Notes: generated from the sequence alone by a model not told the origin. DNA of 64,000 bases from Paenibacillus etheri (GCF_001012825.1 NZ_LCZJ02000023.1:98301-162300); one strand, 5' to 3'. Numbered from the stretch's first letter, positions 51,195-59,081 are shown. Numbers and translations: made by a program.

Positions 51195-51701
51195 TTACTT
51201 TGAAGCCACTGTTAGAATCAGATCCTGCCCTGCTGTAACCTGACCATAATGTCCGTTCACTTGAGGTGGTGTTTCCTCCGTACTAGTCACGATTACAGGT
51301 GAAATTGTGTCACAGCCTGCTGCGCGGATAACATCCAGATCAAATTCGATTAAGGTTTGACCTGCCTTCACTTGATCTCCAGAGGCAATATGACTAACAA
51401 ATCCGTTGCCCTTAAGACTGACAGTATCGATTCCGATATGTAACAGCAATTGCACACCGGAGGAATGTTCCAGAATAACTGCATGACTCGATTTCACGAT
51501 ATGAGCAACCGTGCCATCAAAAGGAGCTTTTAGGATCCCCTCGGAAGGTCTGATTGCAACTCCGCTACCCATATGACCACCAGCAAAGGTTTCATCCGGA
51601 ACCTCTGTTAATGAAACTGCCTCTCCGCTGATTGGTGCCATGATTTCGATTGTATGTCCAGTATGTTTCTCTTCTTTTTTTGATTTCCATTTGGAAAACA
51701 T
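51195..51701 (-). CDS. PTS glucose-type EIIA component
   Basis: About 168 residues of a Crr-like EIIA(Glc) domain. ETFAGGHMGSGVAIRPSEG is near residue 40. KAPFDGTVAHIVKSSHAV contains the second active-site histidine, LLLHIGIDTVSLKGNGF the phosphorylated histidine, and VKAGQTLIEFDLDVI follows. It accepts phosphate from HPr and passes it to EIIB of the neighbour 48 bases downstream. The ATG at 51701, 8 bases after AGGAG, is preferred over a GTG three codons earlier. Position after glcT makes it part of a dedicated sugar system. Confidence 0.93.
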   Translation of the reverse strand: MFSKWKSKKEEKHTGHTIEIMAPISGEAVSLTEVPDETFAGGHMGSGVAIRPSEGILKAPFDGTVAHIVKSSHAVILEHSSGVQLLLHIGIDTVSLKGNGFVSHIASGDQVKAGQTLIEFDLDVIRAAGCDTISPVIVTSTEETPPQVNGHYGQVTAGQDLILTVASK

Positions 51702-51723
51702 ATGCTCCACTCCTCTAAAGATG

Positions 51724-52590
51724 TTAGTTTTGTTTCACTAAAGTCTGAAATAATCGGTGTAAATGCATCGCCAGGAAACACAGCTCTTCTTCCGGGATTT
51801 CTACACCAAGTGATCTTTGCATCACTTTGCCAAGCTTTTGAGATAACTTGTATTCCTCTTTGTATTCCTTCTTAATATGTTTCACAAAAGGATTATCTAT
51901 TAGTGATCCCTTCAAAATACGTTCCAGCGAAAACCGTAAATGGATCATTAATCGAATATGATTCATACTGCCATGCTCAAAAGTTATATTCCGTTCTTGC
52001 TGTATCATGTCCAGAAGTTCACTTACAATATTAGATGCTTTTACTAACTGACCCACCGATACATTGTTAACTGCGGAGTACACATGATAAGTTAGAAATC
52101 CAACCTCGTCTTCGGGAATTTGCACCTGAAATTCAGCATTGATCTTCTCTGATGCTTTGTAAGCGATATCAAATTCCTTCGGAAAAGACATCTTAGTTTC
52201 TTGTAAAAAAGGATTAATAATATCCATCCCGTTGCGCAGACGGTAAATGGTGAATTGAATGTGGCTCGGGAGTGCCAAATAAATCTTGTCGTTTAATTTG
52301 TCAGGAAATTGACTTTGGATATCAGCAATTATTTCATCAGTTATCTTCATCACTTTGGGATCTATGTCTTCCAGCAAAATTTGATACTGACTCCAGGATT
52401 CGCGGTCTTCTAGACGAAACAATTTCTCAATACGAGGATCGTTTCCTTCAATCACACCTGAACCTTTCACAGCAAAACCAATGCCTTTACCGATGATGAC
52501 ATATTCCTTGCCGTTCTTGCTTCCCTGAACCATTACAACGTTGTTCCCAATCACACGTTGTACTTGAAATTGCTCGATCTCCCGCGACAA
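51724..52590 (-). CDS. glcT: Transcription antiterminator GlcT (BglG/SacY family)
   Basis: About 288 residues. An RNA-binding CAT domain (1-58: FQVQRVIGNNVVMVQG, GKGIGFAVKGSG) is followed by two PRD domains. PRD1 carries LALPSHIQFTIYR and LTYHVYSAVNN; PRD2 carries MNHIRLMIHLRFSLERIL and LAMHLHRLFQTL. GlcT is inactivated by EII phosphorylation when glucose is absent. The start is a TTG at 52590, 8 bases after AAAGGAG; a GTG and an ATG just upstream are too close to that site. It lies behind a leader with a terminator and RAT, so it regulates its own operon. Confidence 0.92.
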   Translation of the reverse strand: MSREIEQFQVQRVIGNNVVMVQGSKNGKEYVIIGKGIGFAVKGSGVIEGNDPRIEKLFRLEDRESWSQYQILLEDIDPKVMKITDEIIADIQSQFPDKLNDKIYLALPSHIQFTIYRLRNGMDIINPFLQETKMSFPKEFDIAYKASEKINAEFQVQIPEDEVGFLTYHVYSAVNNVSVGQLVKASNIVSELLDMIQQERNITFEHGSMNHIRLMIHLRFSLERILKGSLIDNPFVKHIKKEYKEEYKLSQKLGKVMQRSLGVEIPEEELCFLAMHLHRLFQTLVKQN

Positions 52591-52629
52591 GCTCATCACT
52601 CCTTTCCCATATTATCGTCAATTAGGAAC

Positions 52630-52677
52630 AAAAAAAGCCAAGAAATGTCTCATCGAGATGAAGACAATCCTTGGCTC
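52630..52677 (-). terminator. Leader terminator of the glcT operon
   Basis: Minus-strand GAGCCAAGG ... CTTGGCTTTTTTT stem (with inner CATC/GATG pairing) sits 40 bases before glcT. Its first bases overlap the end of the RAT element, as required for antitermination. Confidence 0.85.
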
Positions 52678-52697
52678 ATGCCCTTAACGGTAACACG
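52675..52697 (-). promoter_or_regulatory. RAT (ribonucleic antiterminator) element for GlcT
   Basis: Minus-strand CGTGTTACCG, TTAA, GGGCATGAG matches the shape and conserved flanks (GTGTTAC ... GGCATGAG) of the GlcT RAT upstream of Bacillus and Staphylococcus ptsG. It overlaps the base of the terminator. Binding of GlcT would block terminator formation. Confidence 0.78.
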
Positions 52698-52729
52698 CCA
52701 CTAAAATATAAATGATCATTTATGAACAT

Positions 52730-52759
52730 ATCATAAATCATGAACTGCTAACTCGTCAA
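52730..52759 (-). promoter_or_regulatory. Promoter of the glcT-EIIA-EIICB operon
   Basis: Minus-strand TTGACG (52759-52754), 18 bases, TATGAT (52735-52730). The RNA would start near 52723, just before the RAT. A perfect 16-base palindrome (ATAAATGATCATTTAT, 52708-52723) lies at the predicted start. Confidence 0.55.
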
Positions 52760-52809
52760 TGGTAAATTTATAAATGTCAAGCGCAGCTCTTGAACTCAAA
52801 ATTCAGGAG

Positions 52810-53199
52810 TTATAAATAGCTTTCGATTTGGGGAAGCTTTTCTTTAAGCTGACGAACATTGGTCTCCAGTTTTAGAATGACCTCTTCTAATTCCTTTGGA
52901 TCGATGCCTCGAAGTACTGGGACCTGAATAACCTCTGTGGCTTTGGTCTCTGACTTTAATTCTCGCATCTCTAGCTGCTGTTCTTGCCATTTATCCATCA
53001 GATCAGCGATCGTCGCATAAAAACGCTCGTAATCCTTGATTACGCTATCTAAAAATGTATCCACTTCCTCTGCATCGTAACCACGAAGCTTCATACTGAA
53101 TTCTTTTTCATGTATGGTTAGAGCATCTAATGTGATGCCTAGTTGGCTGAATAGCTTACGTTGTTTGTCCAATCGACGTTTCATATGTTCATCCATCAT
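52810..53199 (-). CDS. DivIVA-domain coiled-coil protein
   Basis: A 129-residue protein with a DivIVA/GpsB N-terminal membrane-binding and coiled-coil motif: LTIHEKEFSMKLRGYDAEEV followed by DTFLDSVIKDYERF (residues about 26-60), then a continuous coiled coil to about residue 75. A variable C-terminal helix is present (ELEEVILKLETNVRQLKEKL). It is shorter than DivIVA and lacks the GpsB hexameric tail, so it is a DivIVA-like paralog. It follows the RTP homolog by 90 bases on the same strand. A role in polar or septal organisation is inferred from the domain only. Confidence 0.9.
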   Translation of the reverse strand: MMDEHMKRRLDKQRKLFSQLGITLDALTIHEKEFSMKLRGYDAEEVDTFLDSVIKDYERFYATIADLMDKWQEQQLEMRELKSETKATEVIQVPVLRGIDPKELEEVILKLETNVRQLKEKLPQIESYL

Positions 53200-53289
53200 T
53201 TGTTACCTCCAAGTATATACTGCAATTATCCGGCAGTAACCATTATAACAGGGTGAGAGCATCCTGAAAATATAACTAAAGTTCCAGTT

Positions 53290-53649
53290 CTAGAAGTTAT
53301 CCGTAACTGCTTTGTTTAAAATACCTAAGCAGCGATCAAGATCAGTCTTCACCTGCTTCTTATATAGCTTCGCTTTCTCTTCTCCATCGGAAGTAAAATG
53401 ATATAAGACGATTTCTTGAAAATCTACCTTCGGGTCATTCCCTTTTAGCTGTTTAGTACGATATAAAATCCCTTGCTGTACCAGCTCATGCAAGGCGCGA
53501 TAGATTTCGCTCTGTGGAGGGGAATATCCATGTGCCTTGAAATCTCGACGTAAATCCTCAAGCATTTGGTATCCATACCCGCGATGTTGTTCTACCATCG
53601 TTATAAGATACACCTTGATAAAAGCCCGTTGAGCAATCATAAACGCCAT
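53290..53649 (-). CDS. rtp: Replication terminator protein (RTP) homolog
   Basis: A 119-residue winged-helix protein. Along its whole length it matches B. subtilis RTP as I recall it (122 residues): QRAFIKVYLITMVEQHRGYG (RTP QRAFLKLYMITMTEQERLYG), PPQSEIYRALHELVQQGIL (RTP NHTEVYRSLHELLDDGIL), QEIVLYHF, AKLYKKQVKTDLDRCLGILN and KAVTDNF (RTP KALSDNF). RTP dimers bind Ter sites and arrest replication forks. It could be annotated simply as PadR-like, but the end-to-end match favours the RTP family. AGGAGGG precedes the ATG. No Ter-like site was obvious next to it. Confidence 0.85.
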   Translation of the reverse strand: MAFMIAQRAFIKVYLITMVEQHRGYGYQMLEDLRRDFKAHGYSPPQSEIYRALHELVQQGILYRTKQLKGNDPKVDFQEIVLYHFTSDGEEKAKLYKKQVKTDLDRCLGILNKAVTDNF

Positions 53650-53954
53650 TTAAACCCTCCTCATGTTGTATTCTTATTGGTTAATCTTACCTTCTATAAC
53701 TCTAGTATAAGCACTATTTTCTAACTTTCACAACCTGAAATATGGTAGGGGTTCACTTTTTCTGATTTGTGTAGAAATTTAATAGAGATCGATGATGAAC
53801 TCAACGAAAGTTACTAGATAGAGTTGCTTTTTTGTGTTTTTCTATTGTGAATTTTTCATATGATGAAAGTTGGTTTTCTTGAGTAATAATAACAGCCATC
53901 GAGAACTTAACCATAAAGTTCTCGATGGCCGCTGAATAATGAGTGAACAATACC
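53650..53954. other. Intergenic region upstream of the RTP homolog
   Basis: About 300 bases with no gene. It should hold the promoter of the RTP homolog (AT-rich near 53700). I looked here for a Ter-type sequence with a TATGTAC core and found none. The hairpin at 53895-53929 is the only clear structure. Confidence 0.45.
53895..53929. terminator. Perfect hairpin after the broken binding-protein gene
   Basis: GCCATCGAGAACTT (53895-53908) and AAGTTCTCGATGGC (53916-53929) pair perfectly around a 7-base loop. T-runs are weak on both sides. Confidence 0.65.
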
Positions 53955-54388
53955 TTAGCGTTTATTCGCCGTGTGACATTTAGCGAGTAATTCCTCTCGG
54001 TTCGCAGCAGCGATATCGAACCGATACGTAATCATTAATTTTTCTAGCTTAACAGAAGACAATAGCGGATGGATCTTAATATTCGGCATCACAGGAAAGG
54101 AAAATGCGGATTTCATATAATCGGTCTGAGCATCTGTTGACAGTACAAATCTACCAGGTGCTTAGCAGCAGTCACGTTGTTTCCACCTTTCAAGATAGAC
54201 ACTGCACCTATCTCCCATCCTGCTTGTGGAGGAATAAAAGATTGTATAGCATATCCCGAATTCGCAAATCGAAGTTGGTCACCCATAAAGCTGATAACAG
54301 CAGCAACTTCACCTACTGCAAGCCGCTGCGCAGAGCTAATTCCTGAGAATGTAGTTGATGAACTCTGCTTTTTAAGAGCACTCACCAA
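53955..54388 (-). pseudogene. Frameshifted solute-binding protein remnant (iron/AfuA-like)
   Basis: The minus strand first encodes FSGISSAQRLAVGEVAAVIS followed by GYAIQSFIPPQAGWEIGAVS and ILKGGNNVTAAKHLVDL, typical of the C-terminal lobe of periplasmic iron/spermidine-type (PotD/AfuA) binding proteins. That frame ends at 54113, but the expected tail VLSTDAQTDYMKSAFSFPV, then PNIKIHPLL, follows in another frame to a TAA at 53955-53957. Nothing of the N-terminal lobe or lipoprotein signal remains. So it is a truncated and frameshifted gene; no permease or ATPase partner is adjacent. Confidence 0.75.
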
Positions 54389-54492
54389 TCATTCAATACG
54401 AAAACGTTTTCCAAATATCTACAATTAAAAATACAACTCAAATAATTGAATATAAACTTACAATTTATATATTTAATATAGTAAGGAAAACC

Positions 54493-54516
54493 AAAAAAAC
54501 TCCCATACAATGGGAG
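54493..54516 (-). terminator. Terminator of the 54543 GNAT gene
   Basis: CTCCCAT (54500-54506) pairs with ATGGGAG (54510-54516); a T-run follows on the minus strand. Confidence 0.85.
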
Positions 54517-54542
54517 GATTAACTCTGTTCTATATTTACTAA

Positions 54543-55103
54543 TTAATTCTTCTCCATAAATTCATCCTTCGTCAATCCGAACAATATCAAATCATAATAT
54601 CGCCCATTCGTGTAGATGACTTTGCGCCGAATGCCCTCTTGCACACAGCCGACTTTCTTTAACATCGCTATAGAACCTTCGTTACCTTCAAGCGCACATT
54701 CATTGAATTTATTTAGTCGTCGCTCGAAAAAAGCATACTTTAAGAGGATAGTTATAGCTCTCGTTCCATATCCTTTACCTCGATGATCTTTATCCACTTG
54801 CACGCCTATACTGAACGTACCGTTTTTCTCGTCAATGCTATTCAGATTTACGCCTCCAACGTTTTCACCATGCAAATCTTCGATCGTAAACATTAGTCTA
54901 TTCGATGAGAACTCAGCGTAAGTCTCCGCAAAATTTTTGGCTTCGGCAATGGTGGGTGGCAGTTCAACTGCACATTGTAAGAGTCTCCGTGCTGGAGTAT
55001 CGAAACGATTCGTGTAATAGCCTTCCCAATCCCCTTCTTGTATAGATCGCAATTTGATTTTCTCGTCCTTCCAGTAATAATTACTATAATCTATTTCTCT
55101 CAT
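54543..55103 (-). CDS. GNAT acetyltransferase, RimJ/RimL-like
   Basis: A 186-residue GNAT enzyme. The RimJ/RimL-type arrangement is seen: KIKLRSIQEGDWEGYYTNRF at the N-terminus, VGGVNLNSIDEKNGTFSIGV, acetyl-CoA loop DKDHRGKGYGTRAI, and FFERRLNKFNECALEGNEGS followed by IAMLKKVGCVQEGIRRK. The substrate may be an N-terminus, a polyamine or an antibiotic. GGAGG is 7 bases before the ATG. It is divergent from another GNAT gene at 55226. Confidence 0.9.
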   Translation of the reverse strand: MREIDYSNYYWKDEKIKLRSIQEGDWEGYYTNRFDTPARRLLQCAVELPPTIAEAKNFAETYAEFSSNRLMFTIEDLHGENVGGVNLNSIDEKNGTFSIGVQVDKDHRGKGYGTRAITILLKYAFFERRLNKFNECALEGNEGSIAMLKKVGCVQEGIRRKVIYTNGRYYDLILFGLTKDEFMEKN

Positions 55104-55225
55104 ATTCTAGCCTCCAAATAATATCGGTAATGTTTATTTTAAATGAACATTACTTTATAACGGTGTAGTAAGATATAACCATTAAACGTAACTATGAAAA
55201 AATACATTGTAAATGAGGCTTACTA

Positions 55226-56116
55226 ATGAGTGATTACCAATTGATCAGCGACTATAAACATCTCCCAAAATATAGAGAGAGCTTCAATACTCTAGCCAAA
55301 ATGATCTTTGGAATTGATTTCACACCTTGGATTGAACAAGGGGGCTGGAATGACAAGTATATTTGTTATTCCTATATCGACGAGGACCATGTGATCGCAA
55401 ATGCGTCCATAAACAAAATGAACATTGTTTTAAATCAAAAAGAGTATAATGCCATTCAAATTGGCACCGTAATGACACATCCTGATTATCGCATGCAAGG
55501 ATTATCCCGAAGGTTAATAGATCATATTATCACTAAGTACGAGCATGAATGTGACTTCATCTACTTATTTGCAAACGACAGTGCTTTAGACTTTTATCCT
55601 AAATTCGGATTTGAACGCATGCAAGAAAGCAGCTTTTCGCTTAACGCTTCTCATCTTAGAACTCAAACATCTAAAACCTACTCAGTGCGGCCCTTATCTA
55701 TGAATAACTCCGTTGATTTCACCATGATAAAGAAATTCGCTGAAGAAAGATTACCGGTGTCCTCTATACTCAGCGTTGTAAACAATGAACATCAGCTGCT
55801 GTTTTATTTCATCCTTCCTTTCCGGGATTCCTTTTATTATATAGAAGAAGCTGACGTTGTTATTATCTTTAAACATGAAGATCATCAGCTTCATATTTTC
55901 GATATTATTAGTGCTACAAGCATGGATATCGACGCGATATTGAACAGCATTATTTCTCCTGAAACGGAGGCTATACATTTTTATTTCACACCAGATTTTG
56001 CAATAGATCACATGGAGGCAGAATTAGTTCCCCAGAGTGAGGATACGTTATTTATGCGTCCACTTTTAAAAGAACTACCTAAACATTTCGTGTTTCCCAT
56101 AACCTCACATGCCTAG
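55226..56116 (+). CDS. GNAT acetyltransferase with C-terminal extension
   Basis: A 296-residue GNAT protein. The acetyl-CoA site is VMTHPDYRMQGLSRRLID, with FANDSALDFYPKFGFERMQE as the C-terminal motif B (about residues 85-140). The remaining 150 residues form a second alpha/beta domain (FILPFRDSFYYIEEADVVII). This size and order resemble the two-domain GNAT proteins common in Bacillus and Paenibacillus that acetylate unidentified small molecules. GAGG lies 7 bases before the ATG. It is divergent from the 54543 gene and ends at a clear terminator. Confidence 0.88.
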   Translation: MSDYQLISDYKHLPKYRESFNTLAKMIFGIDFTPWIEQGGWNDKYICYSYIDEDHVIANASINKMNIVLNQKEYNAIQIGTVMTHPDYRMQGLSRRLIDHIITKYEHECDFIYLFANDSALDFYPKFGFERMQESSFSLNASHLRTQTSKTYSVRPLSMNNSVDFTMIKKFAEERLPVSSILSVVNNEHQLLFYFILPFRDSFYYIEEADVVIIFKHEDHQLHIFDIISATSMDIDAILNSIISPETEAIHFYFTPDFAIDHMEAELVPQSEDTLFMRPLLKELPKHFVFPITSHA

Positions 56117-56124
56117 ATAGGTTG

Positions 56125-56152
56125 AAAAAGGCTGCCATCCGGCAGCCTTTTT
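56125..56152. terminator. Bidirectional terminator
   Basis: AAAAAGGCTGCC and GGCAGCCTTTTT around a 4-base loop, between the plus-strand GNAT and the minus-strand YmaF-like gene. Confidence 0.93.
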
Positions 56153-56204
56153 TTAATTTGCTCTTTCATTCCTTGAGAGCTTCATTTCATACCAGATTTA
56201 TTCA

Positions 56205-56567
56205 TTAAACAAGTGGAGCTTGAATCAATGTTGCGAAATTGAATCGATGGACATGACCATCATTTAATGTAGTTTGGCCAGATACAAAATGTACGTGCTT
56301 GCCATTTCCTACTGAAATAGCCGGGCCTGTTCTTATCTTTTTAAGATTATGAAAATGGTTAACGAAATCAGTTCTACTAAGATCAATTTCATGAATATGG
56401 CTATTACCTACTCTAATCGCCTGCCCAGTAACACCTGCAAAGCGATGGTTATGTCGATCTGCACCTTCTTCAGCCAATTTCGTACTACCTTCAAATTCAT
56501 GTACATGTCTCTGCGCATATTGAGAATATAATGTTTTCTTCTTAAGAGTAGCTTTTTTCTTTACCAT
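56205..56567 (-). CDS. YmaF-family histidine-rich protein
   Basis: A 120-residue soluble protein of the YmaF family (PF12788). It contains repeated short histidine blocks: HVHEFEGSTKLAEEGADRHN with HRFAGVTGQAIRVGNSHIHE, NHFHNL, GKHVHFVSGQ and DGHVHRF. These alternate with beta strands and suggest metal binding. No enzyme activity is known for the family, which often occurs in Firmicutes near spore or stress genes. The N-terminus is very basic (MVKKKATLKKK). GGGAGG precedes the ATG. It is a single-gene unit. Confidence 0.85.
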   Translation of the reverse strand: MVKKKATLKKKTLYSQYAQRHVHEFEGSTKLAEEGADRHNHRFAGVTGQAIRVGNSHIHEIDLSRTDFVNHFHNLKKIRTGPAISVGNGKHVHFVSGQTTLNDGHVHRFNFATLIQAPLV

Positions 56568-56669
56568 CTGTTGTGAACCTCCCTATAAACATGGACTTCA
56601 CAACATTCTATTAAGAAAACACATTTTAAGTTCTAGGCAAGTGTCTAAGTAACCATTATGATTTGTTCG

Positions 56670-57608
56670 CTAATCCATTACAGGAATATACATGCTCTGT
56701 ATCTCTTGTACTCCTGGAACAAATCCTAGATTGGTATAAACAGACTCCGCGTCATTACCTTCCATGACATATAATCTTAGGAATGGATACTTATCTTTAA
56801 GGAGATGAAGTCCTCTTTTCAACATCAGCGTCGCTATCCCTTTACCTCTATAAGAAGGGATTACACCGATACTGTAAACTGCTGCGTAATCACCTTGTAA
56901 ACCCAAGAGACAATTCGCAATTAACTGTCCCGATTTCCTATCATATACAAGCGTTGACGCCGTAAGTAATGCTTCATTCGTATAATTCGGTTCGTCCTTT
57001 GGAATAAAATCTTCATAAGAGAATTTTTTTCTTCTAGTCGCCTCTAGACTTCCATTAAAGCTAGCATAGCTACATTCGGCGATCTGATCTTCAAGAATAA
57101 AGCGTTTAGCTCCTTTTCCATCATCTTCGATCTGTGGACTTTCAATTGTAAATTCTTCGTTCCATTCCACCTCGAAATGATCTGTAGGACGCTGCATCCA
57201 GCGACATCTGAACTCATCAGGCCAAAATCCTGCCCGTGCAAATAAATGAACTTGATCCGGCAGAACCTCGAAAGTTTTTATAGGCTCTGTTCGATCAGAC
57301 CAATATATCAAAAGCTTTTTTAGTAGTTTCAGCACCATAAATGTATCGTTATACGGAGGAATAACAAATAAATGATAGATCCGATTAGGCGACATCCTTA
57401 CTCCACCTATTTTAGACTCCCCTTTATAGATCCAAAAAGCATTCTTTTGGGCAGAATTGAACCCATCTTCTCTAAAAAAGCCAATATATTGAATATTATA
57501 ATAAATGGAGCAATACACTCCCCACTCTTCCGATTCAGCCTTACGAATTGAATAATCATTACTTAACTCATAAGATATTTCATCCTCAGACCATCCCATT
57601 AATTGCAT
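56670..57608 (-). CDS. Tandem-domain GNAT acetyltransferase
   Basis: About 312 residues with two GNAT-like halves. The first half is divergent (KIGGVRMSPNRIYHLFVIPP, a motif A remnant). The second half is complete: QLIANCLLGLQGDYAAVYSI, GVIPSYRGKGIATLMLKRGL, and ESVYTNLGFVPGVQE. A one-active-site dimer-like monomer is expected. I place the start at the ATG at 57608, 8 bases after AGGAGG; a TTG two codons earlier is in frame. It is near several other GNAT genes but not cotranscribed with them. Confidence 0.87.
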   Translation of the reverse strand: MQLMGWSEDEISYELSNDYSIRKAESEEWGVYCSIYYNIQYIGFFREDGFNSAQKNAFWIYKGESKIGGVRMSPNRIYHLFVIPPYNDTFMVLKLLKKLLIYWSDRTEPIKTFEVLPDQVHLFARAGFWPDEFRCRWMQRPTDHFEVEWNEEFTIESPQIEDDGKGAKRFILEDQIAECSYASFNGSLEATRRKKFSYEDFIPKDEPNYTNEALLTASTLVYDRKSGQLIANCLLGLQGDYAAVYSIGVIPSYRGKGIATLMLKRGLHLLKDKYPFLRLYVMEGNDAESVYTNLGFVPGVQEIQSMYIPVMD

Positions 57609-57704
57609 GTACAATTCCTCCTCGCTGCTACTTCATCTTCTATCTTCCATAATATCACTTCTTAAAGTAAATGATTGGTAATAAACACTTATAATGATTA
57701 TTTA

Positions 57705-57990
57705 CTAAACTACAGCAATTGTTGTTCTCTGATCCAATAAATAGCGTTGCAGCAATCGGATGAGAGGCATGCCTTCGTCAAGAAAGATACGGATATAACC
57801 CTCTAGCTCAGCAAGCTAAAGAGCCTGTTCTAAAGCCTCAAATGTCTGGCTATCCTTACGTAGAATTTTCGATTGTAAATAACCCCAGGCACCCATCCGC
57901 TCACTTGATCCGAGGGAGAATTCATGAAATCCTTCCTTTGTATGTGTCTTAGTTATTCCTAAAGTAAGAGGCAGCTTCAACGTTTTAAAT
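57705..57990 (-). pseudogene. Remnant of a LuxR/MalT-like regulator
   Basis: On the minus strand one frame reads LPLTLGITKTHTKEGFHEFS, then FEALEQAL, an in-frame TAG (57816-57818), and LAELEGYIRIFLDEGMPLIR followed by LLQRYLLDQ, ending at a TAG at 57705-57707. The EQAL-LAE-EGYIRIFLDEG-P pattern is the end of the TPR-like sensor region of MalT/LuxR-type regulators. The ATPase and the DNA-binding helix-turn-helix are absent. The 5' part does not resemble such a regulator, so it may be joined from elsewhere. Confidence 0.55.
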
Positions 57991-58044
57991 GTTAACCATT
58001 GGTAAGTATTAACATAACATCTAGCAAGCTGACGTCCAATCTAT

Positions 58045-58067
58045 AAAAAAAACTGCCTGTTGGCAGC
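58045..58067 (-). terminator. Terminator of the small membrane protein genes
   Basis: CTGCC-TGTT-GGCAG hairpin (58053-58066) followed by a T-run on the minus strand. Confidence 0.85.
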
Positions 58068-58074
58068 TTTCTCA

Positions 58075-58269
58075 TTAATATATTCTGAAACATAGCCATA
58101 AGGCAGTTCCCACAGCTATTATAGCTGCCAAGGTTACAAATAGGACATACCCTCTCTTTGTTGTAGTAACCGCGTGATTATCATAGAACTCAGGTTTTCG
58201 TACAATTCCAAACCATAGATCCGCGATTAAACTAACAACCACTAGAGAAAAATTTTTTATAACTCCCAT
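58075..58269 (-). CDS. Small membrane protein, 64 residues
   Basis: A 64-residue protein with AAGGAG exactly 7 bases before the ATG. It begins MGVIKNFSLVVVSLIADLWF with one amphipathic or membrane helix, then a charged loop RKPEFYDNHAVTTTKRG and a membrane helix YVLFVTLAAIIAVGTALWL. It lies 24 bases after the 42-residue membrane protein gene and before a terminator, so it is the second gene of a two-gene unit. I do not recognise a family. Confidence 0.7.
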   Translation of the reverse strand: MGVIKNFSLVVVSLIADLWFGIVRKPEFYDNHAVTTTKRGYVLFVTLAAIIAVGTALWLCFRIY

Positions 58270-58293
58270 GTCATCACTCCTTTTCTACTTTAT

Positions 58294-58422
58294 CTAACCA
58301 AGTTTATTGTTTATTTCACTTAGCGTCTCATTCATTTCGTCCATTTTCTTGATCATCGCATATTGATTGCTAATCATCATAATTAAACCAATAAAGAACA
58401 AAATCACAAGAAGTAAACCCAT
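58294..58422 (-). CDS. Very small membrane protein, 42 residues
   Basis: A short reading frame with a good ribosome site (AAAGGAAG, 7 bases upstream). It encodes 42 residues: a hydrophobic helix MGLLLVILFFIGLIMMISNQ followed by an amphipathic Lys/Glu tail (IKKMDEMNETLSEINNKLG). The layout, one membrane helix plus a short coiled coil, resembles small Bacillus membrane proteins that bind partner complexes. The neighbour 24 bases downstream also encodes a tiny membrane protein, so they are likely one operon. No known family. Confidence 0.65.
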   Translation of the reverse strand: MGLLLVILFFIGLIMMISNQYAMIKKMDEMNETLSEINNKLG

Positions 58423-58554
58423 AGTGCACTTCCTTTCGACAGCTGAATTCATTCGATCTGAACATTCAATCTTCGAGCAAACCCAGACCTCTTATGACGG
58501 GTACAGTGGACTCCATTCGTAATCCATTCGAGCTTTCGTATTGGAGGCTCCACG

Positions 58555-58965
58555 TTCCCATCCTTCTCAGCACTCTTGAACCACTAGTATCATACCAAGT
58601 CCCTTGGCCGTACAACATTCCATACCGCAGAATTACATGATTAGGGATCTCAGCAACTGCCTTTTCTAATGAACTTCCGTAGCTGGCTCCTCTCCAGCTT
58701 CATAAGCCTAAGAAATACTTTGTGCAATGATTTGTTCCACGCCAGTTGCAAGGGAAGCATCCACAATATTTCTTGTTCCTTCTATTCTTATCCTAGAATT
58801 ATCTGAGAAATTCCGCTGACTTAGTGAAGTTAACTGATGGATAACCACTTCTGGCTGTGCTTTGTGAATGGACGCAAATATGGCCTCTCGATCGAAGACA
58901 TCCGCGATTACCGCTTGTGCTCCACACTTCTCAATAAATGCTCTATTTTCTTCCTTATGGGTCAT
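58555..58965 (-). pseudogene. Broken NAD-dependent epimerase/dehydratase
   Basis: The minus-strand frame gives FIEKCGAQAVIADVFDREAI then KAQPEVVIHQLTSLSQR and GTRNIVDASLATGVEQIIAQ, the core of an extended SDR (NAD-dependent epimerase). It lacks the N-terminal GxxGxxG Rossmann motif, hits a stop at 58708 after SIS, and continues in shifted frames as YEAGEEPATEVH, then AVAEIPNHVILRYGMLYGQG and TWYDTSGSRV. At least the start, one stop and an internal deletion or frameshift mark it as decayed. Confidence 0.75.
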
Positions 58966-59040
58966 TGTTCATTTTCCGTTACCTATTAAATCCCTAATAA
59001 TAATTTGGACTATTATCCATATGATACCACATTTACAATA

Positions 59041-59081
59041 AAGACTGCACCTCATAGCTTTACGCTAGGAGGTGCAGTCTT
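59041..59081. terminator. Terminator of the stress protein gene
   Basis: AAGACTGCACCTC (59041-59053) pairs perfectly with GAGGTGCAGTCTT (59069-59081). Confidence 0.85.
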
